A DNA stretch of 64,000 bases from an uncultured Rhodobiaceae bacterium. Its GTDB lineage: Bacteria > Pseudomonadota > Alphaproteobacteria > RS24. Under the pieces are notes generated by a model. It searched no databases, was not told the origin of the DNA, and was given only the letters and a program-made list of their open reading frames with translations. Location of the stretch: assembly GCA_937907245.1 (NCBI GenBank), contig CALCUM010000003.1, forward strand, positions 497,501 to 561,500, in the 5' to 3' direction. Below, in pieces: positions 20,706 through 29,620 of this stretch; positions within the stretch are counted from its first letter, which is position 1, and each line of letters opens with the position of its first letter. The translations under genes and the position numbers were made by a program.

Positions 20706-20729
20706 TTGGGATCCCCTTTGAGAGGTAAA

Positions 20730-21662
20730 TTATTCCGTTTCCAAGGTGTTTGGCAAGCTCTCGATTTTGGCCAAAGGATGCGCTTTGGCGACAAGCTGCC
20801 TTTTCCGCTCACTTAATACATGCGCATAAATCTGCGTCGTCGAAATATCGGCATGGCCTAGCATTTGTTGCACGGCGCGCAAATCGGCGCCGCGTTCCAC
20901 CAAATGTGTGGCAAACGCATGGCGCAACACATGTGGGCTCACGCGTTTTCTATCCAGCCCGGCTGGGCCTGCGAGGGCATGGAGGATTTGGGTAAACCTT
21001 TGCCGCGTCAGATGCCCGGATTGGCCAGGGGCGGGAAATAGATATTTCGAGGTTTTTTCCATCGCATTTTGATGCGCTTGCCAATCGTCAACTGCCAAAC
21101 GCGCGGGCTCCGACAGGGGCACCATGCGGTCCCGCCCGCCTTTGCCGCGCACAATCAGCAAGGGGCCATCCATGGCGGCATGTGGCAAGCTAACTAATTC
21201 GCTGACCCGTAAACCAGTGGCATATAAAACCTCAATGAGACAAATAGCGCGCGACCGTTTGGCTTTTTGTCCTTGCGTGGCTTGCGGCATTTGATGCGCC
21301 GCCTTTATTAAGGCTTCGGTTTCTTCCAAAGATAATAATTTGGGCAACGGCCTTTGAGGGGTCGGGCGCCGCAAACCATCGGTCGGGTTGTCAGCCCGCA
21401 CATCTTCTAGCATTAGAAATTTGTAAAAATGACGCAAACTAGATAAGTGCCGCGCCACCGTAGAAGAAGCCATGCCCTGCTGGTTCATCCATGTCATATA
21501 TTGGCTCAACTCATCTTCTGTCGCCTCTTGCAAATCTGTTTTGCGCGGGCTCAAAAATGTCGCCAGACTTTTCAGGTCTCGTTCATAAGCGTCACAAGTA
21601 TGGTGACTGGCGCCGCGCTCGGCGCGCATCATCTCCAGAAACTGGCAGATGGCATTCTTCAT
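20730..21662 (-). CDS. xerD: Tyrosine recombinase XerD/XerC
   Basis: 310 residues. The SAM-like N-terminal domain covers about 1-100 and the catalytic domain 110-300. Catalytic residues are visible: Arg in YATGLRVSELVSL, Lys in VRGKGGRDRMVPL, HVLRHAFATHLVERG (His-x-x-Arg), LGHADIS (His) and Tyr in TTQIYAHV. Xer recombinases resolve chromosome dimers at dif. Housekeeping context (accA, aroKB) argues against a phage integrase. ATG overlaps the stop of the upstream gene as ATGA. Confidence 0.93.
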   Translation of the reverse strand: MKNAICQFLEMMRAERGASHHTCDAYERDLKSLATFLSPRKTDLQEATEDELSQYMTWMNQQGMASSTVARHLSSLRHFYKFLMLEDVRADNPTDGLRRPTPQRPLPKLLSLEETEALIKAAHQMPQATQGQKAKRSRAICLIEVLYATGLRVSELVSLPHAAMDGPLLIVRGKGGRDRMVPLSEPARLAVDDWQAHQNAMEKTSKYLFPAPGQSGHLTRQRFTQILHALAGPAGLDRKRVSPHVLRHAFATHLVERGADLRAVQQMLGHADISTTQIYAHVLSERKRQLVAKAHPLAKIESLPNTLETE

Positions 21663-24061
21663 TCGAAGGCAGGCGCAGGCACCGCCTCTTCGGGGGCAAA
21701 TAAAACCGGTCGGGGCGCTTGGGTGCCAAAGGCTTGCGGCGACATCACACTGAGGCGAGCCGAGGCACGCGTGAATAACTCGCTGGCCAAATCATCTGCA
21801 ACCGCCGATAGGCCTATATGGCGAAAGCCTTGCAACAGCAAAACGACTTCTTGCGTTTGCAAATCCCTTGGCTCCACCTCGCCATAATTGGCCACCACCG
21901 CGAGTAGAAAATCACCAACCCATTTATTGTCCGCCAATTTTTTTAACCGAAGCTGTTCGCTGTCCAACGCCGGCAAAGCCAAAATATCGAGCAAAGTCGC
22001 GGGCAGTTCCGCACCCAAGCCATAATAAATGGCTAACTCGCGACGCAAGAACGCACGAAGCGCAACGTCGGCACTGGCCCATTGCATTTCGAACGCCTGC
22101 CAATCCAAAATGGGCGGCAAGGGAGGCTCGGATAAAAGCTCAGAGGTTATCTCTATTTCTAGGCCTGAGGACAAACTGTCGGAAAGCTGAGCGTCCGTCC
22201 CTATCGGGATGTCCAACGGCTGCATGCTGGCCAATAATTGTTCGACGGAAGCCTCATCCGGCTCGCCTGGCAGCGCCTCTGCAGACGCCGCATCGGCTGC
22301 CGTCTCGGGTGTAACCTCAAGTGCCGCATCGAGCCCCCCAGAAGTTGAAAGGACGGGGTCACCCTCTGGCACGCCTAGCAAAGCTTCCATCTTCCGTGCC
22401 CGTTTCGCGCGCGCCTCTTCCGCTCTCAAAAGGGCGGCGGCAGTTGGGCGTTGGAAAGATAAAACACGCGTTGTTACCGGCCCGACTACTTGCTCGCCAG
22501 CCAATTCCTCGGCCTTCTCAAACTGTGCGACATAGCGCAAAGCGGGCAGCAAAACGGCAATATCTCTATCCGCGAGCGGCGGGGCCTCTGCATTCATTGG
22601 CGGGGCCTCTGCATCCATTGGCGGGGCCTCTGCATCCATTGGTGGAAGGCTGAGGTCGCGCAATCGATCGTCCAGCATGAGCACCAAATCGCGCCAGAGG
22701 CCGCGTGCTGAAGCCTGGCGCAAAGCCTGCGCAATGGTGCGCGCCTGATGTTGCGGCGGAGTGGCATCTATCCGCAATAATAATTGGGCCAAATAAACAG
22801 GGGCTGGCACGGCCTCGGCATCCGGCTCAACTGGCTCAACTAGCTCAGCCTCGCTTTCAAGGCTCTGCGCGCCTTCTTCGATTGTCGTTACATCGGAAAT
22901 CGCGGTTTCGACTGGCGCTAACGGCGCGAAGTTGGTGAGGTCCGCTAATTGTGTGACTTGCGAGAATTGCTCTGCCGGCATATGCCCCGCCAATACCGCC
23001 GCATGGGCCACCAATAATTGCACTCTTGCGGTTTGGCTATAATCGCGAACCAAAGCGCCACCATAATAGGGCGGCACCGACGGCAGAGCTTCTGGCAAAG
23101 GCTCGCCCACCAATTGCAGCAACGCAATTTGTAACGGGGTCAACTCGCTTGGCAAAACCAGAGGGGGGTCTTGTTTAGCTTTCTTCGCGGCAGCCGCCTG
23201 CTCGCTAGTGCCAAAAGTCAAAGGCACTTGCGCGGCCATTAAAAATGCCATGTCGCGGAACAACTTATCGGTGCTCATTGTTTTCTGATTAAGGTCCATC
23301 ATCAGGCCGGCTTTTTCATATTCTTTGTCGCGCAATTGGCAATAAATCCCAAGCTGCAAGAAAAACCGCAAAGTATCGCGCCGCCCCAAAGTCGAGCGCT
23401 GCGGTCTCGTTACCTCACAAGCCGCGGCGGGATTATTAGCTCCCAAATGCGCCAGTACAGTGGCCCGCGCCGCATAGGCGTCCGATGCCGCCGCCCCCGT
23501 CAACGCCTCTAAGGCCAAAACGGCTTGCGTGTCGCCAAGGGCCAAAAACCGATTAAGCCGAGCGCCAAACCAACTAATGCCATCGACGGTGCCCACGGGC
23601 GCTGCCGCGGTGGAGCGGTGCAAGGTTAATTCTGCATCACGCAAAACCGATGTGGTAAAACGTGTCGGCAAGCGCGCCATTTGATCGGCAACGAAAGCCA
23701 ACCGAGCGCCGCGCCATAACCCTTGCTCTGCGCCTTGGTCAGCGCCTTGTCCTCGCCCAAAGCCAACTTCCAATCCGACCGGCGCATCTTGCAGCGCGCC
23801 CAATTGACCCACTTGCACAATGTCCGAAGCTGAACCTGGCGCTGCCGCCACCGCTCTTACAGACCGTTTCATTTGCCGAGCCGTGGTTCGCGGAGCTAAT
23901 TTCTCGCCTTTTCGGTCTCTGGCGTTTGGGGTGCCAATGGCCGATTGCATTATCGGTGGCACAATATTGAGCGGCGCGCGCAAAGCCGTCTGCGCGTGCG
24001 CGGCACTCGACACCAAAAGCCCGGTCATCAAACCGGCTTGAACTAATTTACCAAAAGCCAT
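21659..24061 (-). CDS. Large exported protein of unknown function
   Basis: 800 residues. A signal peptide is clear at about 1-23 (LVQAGLMTGLLVSSAAHAQT). The rest is Ala/Leu-rich and mostly helical, with no motif I recognise. An acidic middle part holds three 21-bp repeats that give PPMDAEA-type units. The gene is translationally coupled to xerD (ATGA overlap). Position between xerD and aroK suggests a conserved neighbourhood, but function is unknown. TPR-like helical architecture is possible by appearance only. Confidence 0.75.
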   Translation of the reverse strand: MAFGKLVQAGLMTGLLVSSAAHAQTALRAPLNIVPPIMQSAIGTPNARDRKGEKLAPRTTARQMKRSVRAVAAAPGSASDIVQVGQLGALQDAPVGLEVGFGRGQGADQGAEQGLWRGARLAFVADQMARLPTRFTTSVLRDAELTLHRSTAAAPVGTVDGISWFGARLNRFLALGDTQAVLALEALTGAAASDAYAARATVLAHLGANNPAAACEVTRPQRSTLGRRDTLRFFLQLGIYCQLRDKEYEKAGLMMDLNQKTMSTDKLFRDMAFLMAAQVPLTFGTSEQAAAAKKAKQDPPLVLPSELTPLQIALLQLVGEPLPEALPSVPPYYGGALVRDYSQTARVQLLVAHAAVLAGHMPAEQFSQVTQLADLTNFAPLAPVETAISDVTTIEEGAQSLESEAELVEPVEPDAEAVPAPVYLAQLLLRIDATPPQHQARTIAQALRQASARGLWRDLVLMLDDRLRDLSLPPMDAEAPPMDAEAPPMNAEAPPLADRDIAVLLPALRYVAQFEKAEELAGEQVVGPVTTRVLSFQRPTAAALLRAEEARAKRARKMEALLGVPEGDPVLSTSGGLDAALEVTPETAADAASAEALPGEPDEASVEQLLASMQPLDIPIGTDAQLSDSLSSGLEIEITSELLSEPPLPPILDWQAFEMQWASADVALRAFLRRELAIYYGLGAELPATLLDILALPALDSEQLRLKKLADNKWVGDFLLAVVANYGEVEPRDLQTQEVVLLLQGFRHIGLSAVADDLASELFTRASARLSVMSPQAFGTQAPRPVLFAPEEAVPAPAFE
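22578..22640. repeat. 21-bp triple tandem repeat inside the 800-residue gene
   Basis: Units GGCGGGGCCTCTGCATYCATT lie at 22578-22598, 22599-22619 and 22620-22640, with one mismatch. They encode a seven-residue repeat of the type PPMDAEA in frame. Confidence 0.92.
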
Positions 24062-24080
24062 TCGACCTAAATTATCCTAA

Positions 24081-24140
24081 TGCTTTATTGCGCGATGCTT
24101 TATTGCCGTGTGCCTTATTGCCAAGTGCCTTATTGATTGA
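24081..24140. repeat. 15-bp quadruple tandem repeat at a gene end
   Basis: Four 15-bp units (24081, 24096, 24111, 24126) share TGCYTTATTG followed by a variable five-base tail. The last unit covers the stop codon of the 45-residue membrane protein gene on the minus strand. Confidence 0.85.
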
Positions 24141-24267
24141 ACCGATCATTGTCGAGCACATCCACAGCGGTTTCGCGCGGCGGCTCCACCGCGCGCGATA
24201 AAAACAATACGCCGCCAACCAGCACAGCTAGACTTAAAATAATAATCACTGTTTGTTTCGATGCCAC
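24130..24267 (-). CDS. Small single-span membrane protein, 45 residues
   Basis: GTG start at 24267 with AAGGAG seven bases upstream. Translation begins MASKQTVIIILSLAVLVGG and continues through one hydrophobic helix (about 6-23), then an Arg/Glu-rich soluble tail ending DNDRFNQ. No family recognised. It lies between the 800-residue exported protein gene and the start of aroK, on the strand of the former, and may be the first gene of that xerD operon. The good ribosome site and clean membrane segment support it. Confidence 0.65.
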   Translation of the reverse strand: MASKQTVIIILSLAVLVGGVLFLSRAVEPPRETAVDVLDNDRFNQ

Positions 24268-24419
24268 GCTGGAACTCCTTCATTTCGATTCTTGAGGAGT
24301 ATATCAGCAATAAGGCACAATCGGGGCAGATTTTCGCGAAACCCTAGACGCCTTTGGTGAATGCGCTTAGTCTCACAACACATGTCTACTCATAGGCATG
24401 GGCTTCGATGGAGACCCTG

Positions 24420-24977
24420 ATGGCCGACGGGCCGGTGATTCAAATTGACAAACCAATTGTGCTGCTGGGCATGATGGGGGCTGGCAAGTCTAGCCTTGGG
24501 GTGCGCCTTGGCGAGGCCTTGGGGCTAAAGTTTCGAGATGCCGATACTGAAATTGAAAAAGCCGCTCAAATGAGCATCCCTGAGATTTTTGAAAACCATG
24601 GCGAGACCGCCTTTCGCGAAGGCGAGCGCCGCGTCATCCTACGTTTGTTAACCGAGGGGCCACAAGTGTTGGCCTTAGGGGGCGGCGCTTTTGTCAATGA
24701 CGAGACCCGCGAACAAATTCTCGCCCAAGCGCATTCCATATGGCTGGATGTGCCGCTCGACGAATTGGTTCGCCGCGTACAAAAAAAGCCAGGCAAGCGC
24801 CCCTTGCTGGCCGGACAAAACGTGCGCGCCAAATTAAGCGAGCTGCAAGAGGCCCGCGCGCCGCTGTATGCCAAGGCCGATTTAAAGGTAGATGTCGGCG
24901 GCGGCACGCATGAAGACGCCGTGGCGCGTTTGGTAAAAGCCCTCCAAACCCGCCTCACCACCCCCAAAGACGCGTGA
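24420..24977 (+). CDS. aroK: Shikimate kinase
   Basis: 185 residues from ATG 24420, preceded by GGAG; an ATG at 24408 would add four residues. Walker A is GMMGAGKSSLG. Substrate-binding motifs are FRDADTEIEKAA (Asp of the DxD site), TAFREGERRV (Arg) and LALGGGAF. It phosphorylates shikimate in aromatic amino-acid synthesis. The next gene, 42 bp on, is aroB of the same pathway. Confidence 0.95.
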   Translation: MADGPVIQIDKPIVLLGMMGAGKSSLGVRLGEALGLKFRDADTEIEKAAQMSIPEIFENHGETAFREGERRVILRLLTEGPQVLALGGGAFVNDETREQILAQAHSIWLDVPLDELVRRVQKKPGKRPLLAGQNVRAKLSELQEARAPLYAKADLKVDVGGGTHEDAVARLVKALQTRLTTPKDA

Positions 24978-25019
24978 GGGTGCTGGACAAATGCCCTTCC
25001 TTTCTCTAAAGCCAAAATC

Positions 25020-26180
25020 ATGACCGAGACACCAAAAACACCCTCGACCCAAAAGCGAGCTTCGCAAGAGCCAGAAACCGTGCGCGTGGCGCTGGGTACG
25101 CGCAGCTATGACATTGTTATTGGCGCCGACCTCTTGAGCCAAGCGGGCGTTTATATTGCGCCGCTTTTGCCGCGCCCCAAAACAGTTATCGTAACCGATA
25201 CGAATGTCGCGAAAGCGCATTTGGACACCCTGAAAACCGCCTTGGATGGCGCGGCCATTGAGCATGCCAGCTATCTTGTGCCGGCCGGCGAAGCGTCGAA
25301 AAACATCTCGCAGCTCGAGCAATTATGCGACTGGCTATTGAGCCAAAAAATAGAGCGCGAAGATTGCATCATCGCTTTAGGCGGCGGTGTGATTGGGGAT
25401 CTGACTGGATTTGCCGCCTCTATTTTGCGCCGTGGCACGCGCTTCATTCAAATTCCCACCACGCTATTGGCGCAAGTCGACAGCTCCATTGGCGGCAAGA
25501 CAGCGGTTAATTCGACGCTGGGCAAAAACCTCATTGGTGCCTTTCATCAGCCCGACTTAGTGCTGGCCGATATGGATGTTTTAAAAACCCTCCCGCAGCG
25601 CGAGCTGCGCGCGGGCTATGCCGAAATTGTTAAATATGGTGCCCTTGGCGATATTAAATTTTTCGACTGGTTGGAAGTCAATGGCGAAAAGGTTTTGGCG
25701 CTGGAAACCCAAAGTGTGGCCCACGCAGTGGCACAAAGCTGCCGCGCAAAGGCCGCCATTGTGGCGCGCGATGAGCGCGAAGCGGGCGAACGAGCTTTGC
25801 TAAATCTCGGCCATACGTTCGGCCATGCGTTTGAAAAAATAACGGGCTATGGCGAGGCTTTGCTGCACGGGGAAGCCGTGGCCTATGGCATGGTTTTAGC
25901 CTTTGCTTTCTCGGCTCATCGCGGCGATTGTGACGGCCAAGATGCCGAGCGTTTGCGCGCGCATTTAGCAGCCTGCGGATTGCCAGCCAGCATGGCCCAA
26001 GTCGGCAATGGCGCCTTTGATGTGAACGCATTGATAGACGCTATGGGGCAAGATAAAAAAGTTAAAGCGGGTAAAATGCGTTTCATTCTAGCGCGTGCGC
26101 TAGGCGACACTTATATCGCTGAGGATGTGAGCGCTGAGGCCTTGCATCCCTTCTTGATAGCGCAAGGAGCGCGCCCCTAA
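25020..26180 (+). CDS. aroB: 3-dehydroquinate synthase
   Basis: 386 residues. AroB converts DAHP to 3-dehydroquinate using NAD and a metal. NAD-binding and catalytic segments are visible: VPAGEASKNISQLEQL, IALGGGVIGDLTGFAAS, FIQIPTTLLAQVDSSIGGKT, and metal ligands in GYAEIVKYG, NLGHTFGHAFE and LLHGEAVAYGM. Forms an operon with aroK and the following CorC-type gene, whose ATG overlaps the aroB stop (TAATG). Confidence 0.97.
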   Translation: MTETPKTPSTQKRASQEPETVRVALGTRSYDIVIGADLLSQAGVYIAPLLPRPKTVIVTDTNVAKAHLDTLKTALDGAAIEHASYLVPAGEASKNISQLEQLCDWLLSQKIEREDCIIALGGGVIGDLTGFAASILRRGTRFIQIPTTLLAQVDSSIGGKTAVNSTLGKNLIGAFHQPDLVLADMDVLKTLPQRELRAGYAEIVKYGALGDIKFFDWLEVNGEKVLALETQSVAHAVAQSCRAKAAIVARDEREAGERALLNLGHTFGHAFEKITGYGEALLHGEAVAYGMVLAFAFSAHRGDCDGQDAERLRAHLAACGLPASMAQVGNGAFDVNALIDAMGQDKKVKAGKMRFILARALGDTYIAEDVSAEALHPFLIAQGARP

Positions 26181-27454
26181 TGGATGGTTTTACCGCCGGA
26201 CTAATTTGGACCGCTGGGCTGATTTTCTTTCTTCTCGTGCTGTCGGCTTTTCTGTCAGGCTCGGAAACGGCGCTGACGGCCACCAGCAAAGCGCGCATGT
26301 TGCACTTACAACAAGAAGGCAAACGCCGCGCCCGTTGGGTTATCGTTTTGCTGGAGCAAAAAGAACGCCTTCTCGGCGCCATTCTGCTTGGCAATAATTT
26401 GGTTAACATTATGGCCTCGGCGCTGGCGACGCGGGTGTTCCTAGAGATGTTTGGCGAGACCGGCGTGGTCTATGCGACCCTCATGATGACCGCTTTGGTG
26501 GTTATTTTCGCCGAAGTTCTACCCAAGACCTATGCCATATTGGCGCCCGATGCGACGGCTTTGCGCGCTGCTGGCCCTCTGCGGGTTCTGGTATTTGTTC
26601 TGGCTCCCATCACCATTGCTTTAGCGTTTATCTCGAGAACCATTTTGCGCATCACAGGGCTTGCCAAAAGTGCCAGCCTTAGCCTTGTGCCAGCGCATGC
26701 CGAAATTCGGGGCGCCATTGATTTGCACCACCAAGAAGGGGCCGTGCATAAAGGCGACCGAGATATGCTGGGCGGTATTCTGGATCTGGTCGATACGCAA
26801 GTCGAAGAAATTATGATCCACCGCAACGCGATGGAAACCATAGATGTCAGTCAGCCGAGCGATGAGATTGTAAAACAAGTCCTCGCCAGTCCCTATACGC
26901 GCATTCCACTGTGGCGCGACGACCCAGAAAATATTATTGGTGTCTTGCATGCCAAAGATTTGCTGCGCGCCCTGGCCACCAATCCGGTGGGCGCGGCTGG
27001 CATCGACATTGCCAATATTGCCATCGCGCCTTGGTTTGTGCCCGAAACCACCTCGTTGAGCGAACAATTAAATGCTTTCCGCACACGCAAAGCGCATTTC
27101 GCTCTCGTGGTGGATGAATATGGCGCGATTATGGGCATTGTGACCATGGAAGATATTCTCGAGGAAATTGTTGGCTCCATCGACGATGAACATGACCGCC
27201 CCGACACAATGTTGCGGCGCAAGCCCGACGGCACTCTAGAAGTGGCTGGCGCGCTGTCGATCCGCGATTTAAACCGCGAAATGGGCTGGAGCCTGCCAGA
27301 TAGCGAGGCCAGCTCGGTCGCCGGCCTGATTATCCACGAAGCTCGGGTTATTCCTGAAATTGGCCAAGTGTTTGAGTTTCACGGCGCAAGGTTCCGCATT
27401 ATCAGCCGTCAGCAAAATAGAATTTTGCAAGTTCGCATCACTAAAGCCGATTAG
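26180..27454 (+). CDS. CNNM/CorC-family membrane protein with CBS pair
   Basis: 424 residues. A DUF21 (CNNM) domain with about four hydrophobic segments covers 1-180 (AFLSGSETALTATS near 25; LGNNLVNIMASALATRVFL near 75). A CBS pair follows at about 205-335 (MIHRNAMETIDV; DEYGAIMGIVTMEDILEEIVG) and a CorC_HlyC domain at the C-terminus. The family is linked to magnesium or cobalt export or resistance; the exact ion is not shown here. Stops share TTAG with bolA. Confidence 0.92.
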   Translation: MDGFTAGLIWTAGLIFFLLVLSAFLSGSETALTATSKARMLHLQQEGKRRARWVIVLLEQKERLLGAILLGNNLVNIMASALATRVFLEMFGETGVVYATLMMTALVVIFAEVLPKTYAILAPDATALRAAGPLRVLVFVLAPITIALAFISRTILRITGLAKSASLSLVPAHAEIRGAIDLHHQEGAVHKGDRDMLGGILDLVDTQVEEIMIHRNAMETIDVSQPSDEIVKQVLASPYTRIPLWRDDPENIIGVLHAKDLLRALATNPVGAAGIDIANIAIAPWFVPETTSLSEQLNAFRTRKAHFALVVDEYGAIMGIVTMEDILEEIVGSIDDEHDRPDTMLRRKPDGTLEVAGALSIRDLNREMGWSLPDSEASSVAGLIIHEARVIPEIGQVFEFHGARFRIISRQQNRILQVRITKAD

Positions 27455-27753
27455 TCGTCTTGGCGGTCGCGGGCCGCTTCCATGGGTGATTTTAGCTTCA
27501 AAGCCAGCGCATGAACGCCCCCTTCCAGCTCTGTTTTTAAAACATCCATAACCCCGCGTTGGCGTTGCAGGCGCGAGACCCCCTCAAAATTGGCGGCGAC
27601 CATGCGAACCCGAAAATGCGTCTCGCCCGATTGCCCGTCTGCGGTCGGCTCGACACCCGCGTGGCCGGCATGTAAATGCGACTCGTCGATGACCTCTAAA
27701 TGGTCTGGGGCATAGGCATTGGTTAATTTTTCTTCTATGGTCTTGCGTATCAT
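27451..27753 (-). CDS. bolA: BolA-family protein
   Basis: 100 residues from ATG 27753 (MIRKTIEEKLTNAY); an open upstream extension of 91 residues runs antisense through the promoter and start of the J-domain gene and is not BolA-like. Signature ESHLHAGHAG near 25 and FEGVSRLQRQRGVMDVL follow the family. BolA proteins pair with monothiol glutaredoxins in iron-sulfur cluster handling. No glutaredoxin gene is in the window. Next to the J-domain gene, divergently. Confidence 0.93.
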   Translation of the reverse strand: MIRKTIEEKLTNAYAPDHLEVIDESHLHAGHAGVEPTADGQSGETHFRVRMVAANFEGVSRLQRQRGVMDVLKTELEGGVHALALKLKSPMEAARDRQDD

Positions 27754-27882
27754 CGTCAGGTCTCTAAATATGGGGGCGAACGAAGGGGTGTTGTTTGGCT
27801 TTCTTGAAAGTCGGCATATATGTCGTCGTAACACTTTATATCGCGTTTTCACAAACGGGGCGAGATTCGCAAAGTTTTTTGC

Positions 27883-27888
27883 TATAGT
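27883..27888 (+). promoter_or_regulatory. Candidate -10 element of the J-domain gene
   Basis: TATAGT lies 35 bp before the ATG at 27923. No good -35 hexamer is seen at 17 bp, so the call rests on the -10 alone. Confidence 0.3.
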
Positions 27889-27922
27889 CTGGGCGCCGTA
27901 ACAAACCACAGTTGGAGCGTTC

Positions 27923-28525
27923 ATGAACTTGAACTCGAAATATTTTGATAGTATCCGCGCTTCGCGCAAGAATGACAAGCGTGTGCAAGTTTCCAAAAAA
28001 GTGGCTTGCGACTGGCCAGATTGCAAAGAAGATGCGGGCTACCCTGCCCCCGTTGGCGCCCGCGAAAGCGACGGCGAAGCCAAACATCGTAATTTTTGCT
28101 TTGCCCATGTGAAGCAATATAACCGCAGCTTTAACTATTTCGAAGGCATGACGGAAGAAGATTCAGAAAGTTTCCGCCGCGCCGCCAGAACGGGCCATCG
28201 CCCCACTTGGTCGATGGGCACAAGGCGCGCGCGGGGCACCAAAGCCGAAGATTGGCAATTCCACGACCCCTTGGAGCTTATGTCGCATGAAGGCAATGGC
28301 GCCAAAGAAAAGAAACGCGCCTCGAAAGTCACCTCAGGCCAAGAGCGCGCGCTCTCTGTTTTGGAGCTGCCTACTAGCGCCAAGCCAGAAGATGTGCGCA
28401 AACGCTATAAAGCGCTTGTGAAACAATATCACCCAGACGCCAATGGCGGCAAACGCACCCATGAAGAGCAGTTGCAAAGCGTCATTCAAGCGCATGACTA
28501 TTTAAAAGCTTCCGGCTTTTGCTAG
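27923..28525 (+). CDS. J-domain (DnaJ-like) protein
   Basis: 200 residues. The N-terminal half carries cysteines (ACDWPDCKEDAG; HRNFCFAH) in a pattern that could bind metal. The C-terminal 65 residues are a J domain: LSVLELPTSAKPEDVRKRYK and the HPD motif in KQYHPDANGGK. It should stimulate an Hsp70 ATPase on specific clients. It precedes cobS by 61 bp on the same strand, and this order (bolA, J protein, cobS, cobT) is familiar in alphaproteobacteria. Confidence 0.9.
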   Translation: MNLNSKYFDSIRASRKNDKRVQVSKKVACDWPDCKEDAGYPAPVGARESDGEAKHRNFCFAHVKQYNRSFNYFEGMTEEDSESFRRAARTGHRPTWSMGTRRARGTKAEDWQFHDPLELMSHEGNGAKEKKRASKVTSGQERALSVLELPTSAKPEDVRKRYKALVKQYHPDANGGKRTHEEQLQSVIQAHDYLKASGFC

Positions 28526-28586
28526 TCAGCGCCATCTGAACCCCTAATCTAACATCGTTAAAAATTAAGAATTTTCGGAGATTTCC

Positions 28587-29600
28587 ATGAGTAATTCGGC
28601 ACAAGATAACATCGCTCCTAACGCGTCTATGCCCGACGCGCCAGATACCACAGTTAACGCGCGCGACGTGTTTGGCATTGATCTGGATATGCAAGTCCCC
28701 GCCTTTAAAGAGCGCAGCGAGCATGTGCCAGAAATTGATGAGAATTATTTATTCGACCGCCAGACCACCCTGGCACTGCTGGCGGGCTTTACCCATAATC
28801 GCCGCGTCATGGTGCAAGGGTACCACGGCACAGGTAAATCGACCCATATCGAACAGGTTGCCGCTCGCCTTAACTGGCCATGTGTGCGGGTTAACTTGGA
28901 TAGCCACGTTAGCCGCATTGACCTTGTCGGCAAAGACGCGATTGTTTTAAAAGACGGCAAGCAAGTGACCGAGTTTCAACAAGGCATTCTGCCGTGGGCG
29001 CTGCAAAACCCTGTTGCTCTGGTATTCGACGAATATGATGCGGGCCGTCCCGACGTGATGTTTGTTATCCAGCGCGTATTGGAAGTGGCGGGTAAATTGA
29101 CCCTGCTCGACCAAAACAAAGTAATTCGTCCGAACCCAAATTTCCGCCTGTTTGCCACCACCAATACCATTGGTCTTGGCGATACGTCGGGTCTGTATCA
29201 CGGCACGCAACAAATCAACCAAGGCCAGATGGACCGTTGGAACATTGTCACAACCTTGAACTATCTGCCGCATGAACGCGAAACCGATATTGTGCACGCC
29301 AAAGCCCCAGGCTTTGAGGGCGCAGAAGGCCGCGAGAAAATTGCCGCTATGGTGCGCGTCGCCGACCTGACCCGCTCCTCGTTTGTGAACGGCGATATCT
29401 CCACGCTCATGAGCCCACGTACAGTGCTTACCTGGGCCGAGAACGCCGCTATTTTGGGTCAAGATATCGCGCTGGCCTTCCAGCTTACTTTCTTGAACAA
29501 ATGCGACGAGTTAGAACGCCCGACCGTAGCTGAATTTTACCAGCGTTGCTTTGGCGATGAATTGCCCCAAGACGCCATTTCGGTTCTGGCAGGCAATTAA
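28587..29600 (+). CDS. cobS: Cobaltochelatase subunit CobS, AAA+ ATPase
   Basis: 337 residues. Walker A is [13 protein letters not shown] (near 75), Walker B is [14 protein letters not shown] (near 147), and sensor 1 lies in [13 protein letters not shown]. CobS and CobT form the ATP-driven chaperone of aerobic cobalt chelatase, with CobN as catalytic subunit. It resembles MoxR-type AAA+ proteins. CobN is not in this window, so use in B12 synthesis is by family only. Cotranscribed with cobT (20 bp gap). Confidence 0.94.
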   Translation: MSNSAQDNIAPNASMPDAPDTTVNARDVFGIDLDMQVPAFKERSEHVPEIDENYLFDRQTTLALLAGFTHNRRVMVQGYHGTGKSTHIEQVAARLNWPCVRVNLDSHVSRIDLVGKDAIVLKDGKQVTEFQQGILPWALQNPVALVFDEYDAGRPDVMFVIQRVLEVAGKLTLLDQNKVIRPNPNFRLFATTNTIGLGDTSGLYHGTQQINQGQMDRWNIVTTLNYLPHERETDIVHAKAPGFEGAEGREKIAAMVRVADLTRSSFVNGDISTLMSPRTVLTWAENAAILGQDIALAFQLTFLNKCDELERPTVAEFYQRCFGDELPQDAISVLAGN

Positions 29601-29620
29601 GCCAGCCTTAGGAAAACGCG

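Noticed and set aside
20730-21662. Tyrosine recombinase as an integrase of a mobile element
   Set aside because: No attachment repeats, excisionase or cargo; it sits among accA and aroKB and has the XerD motif set.
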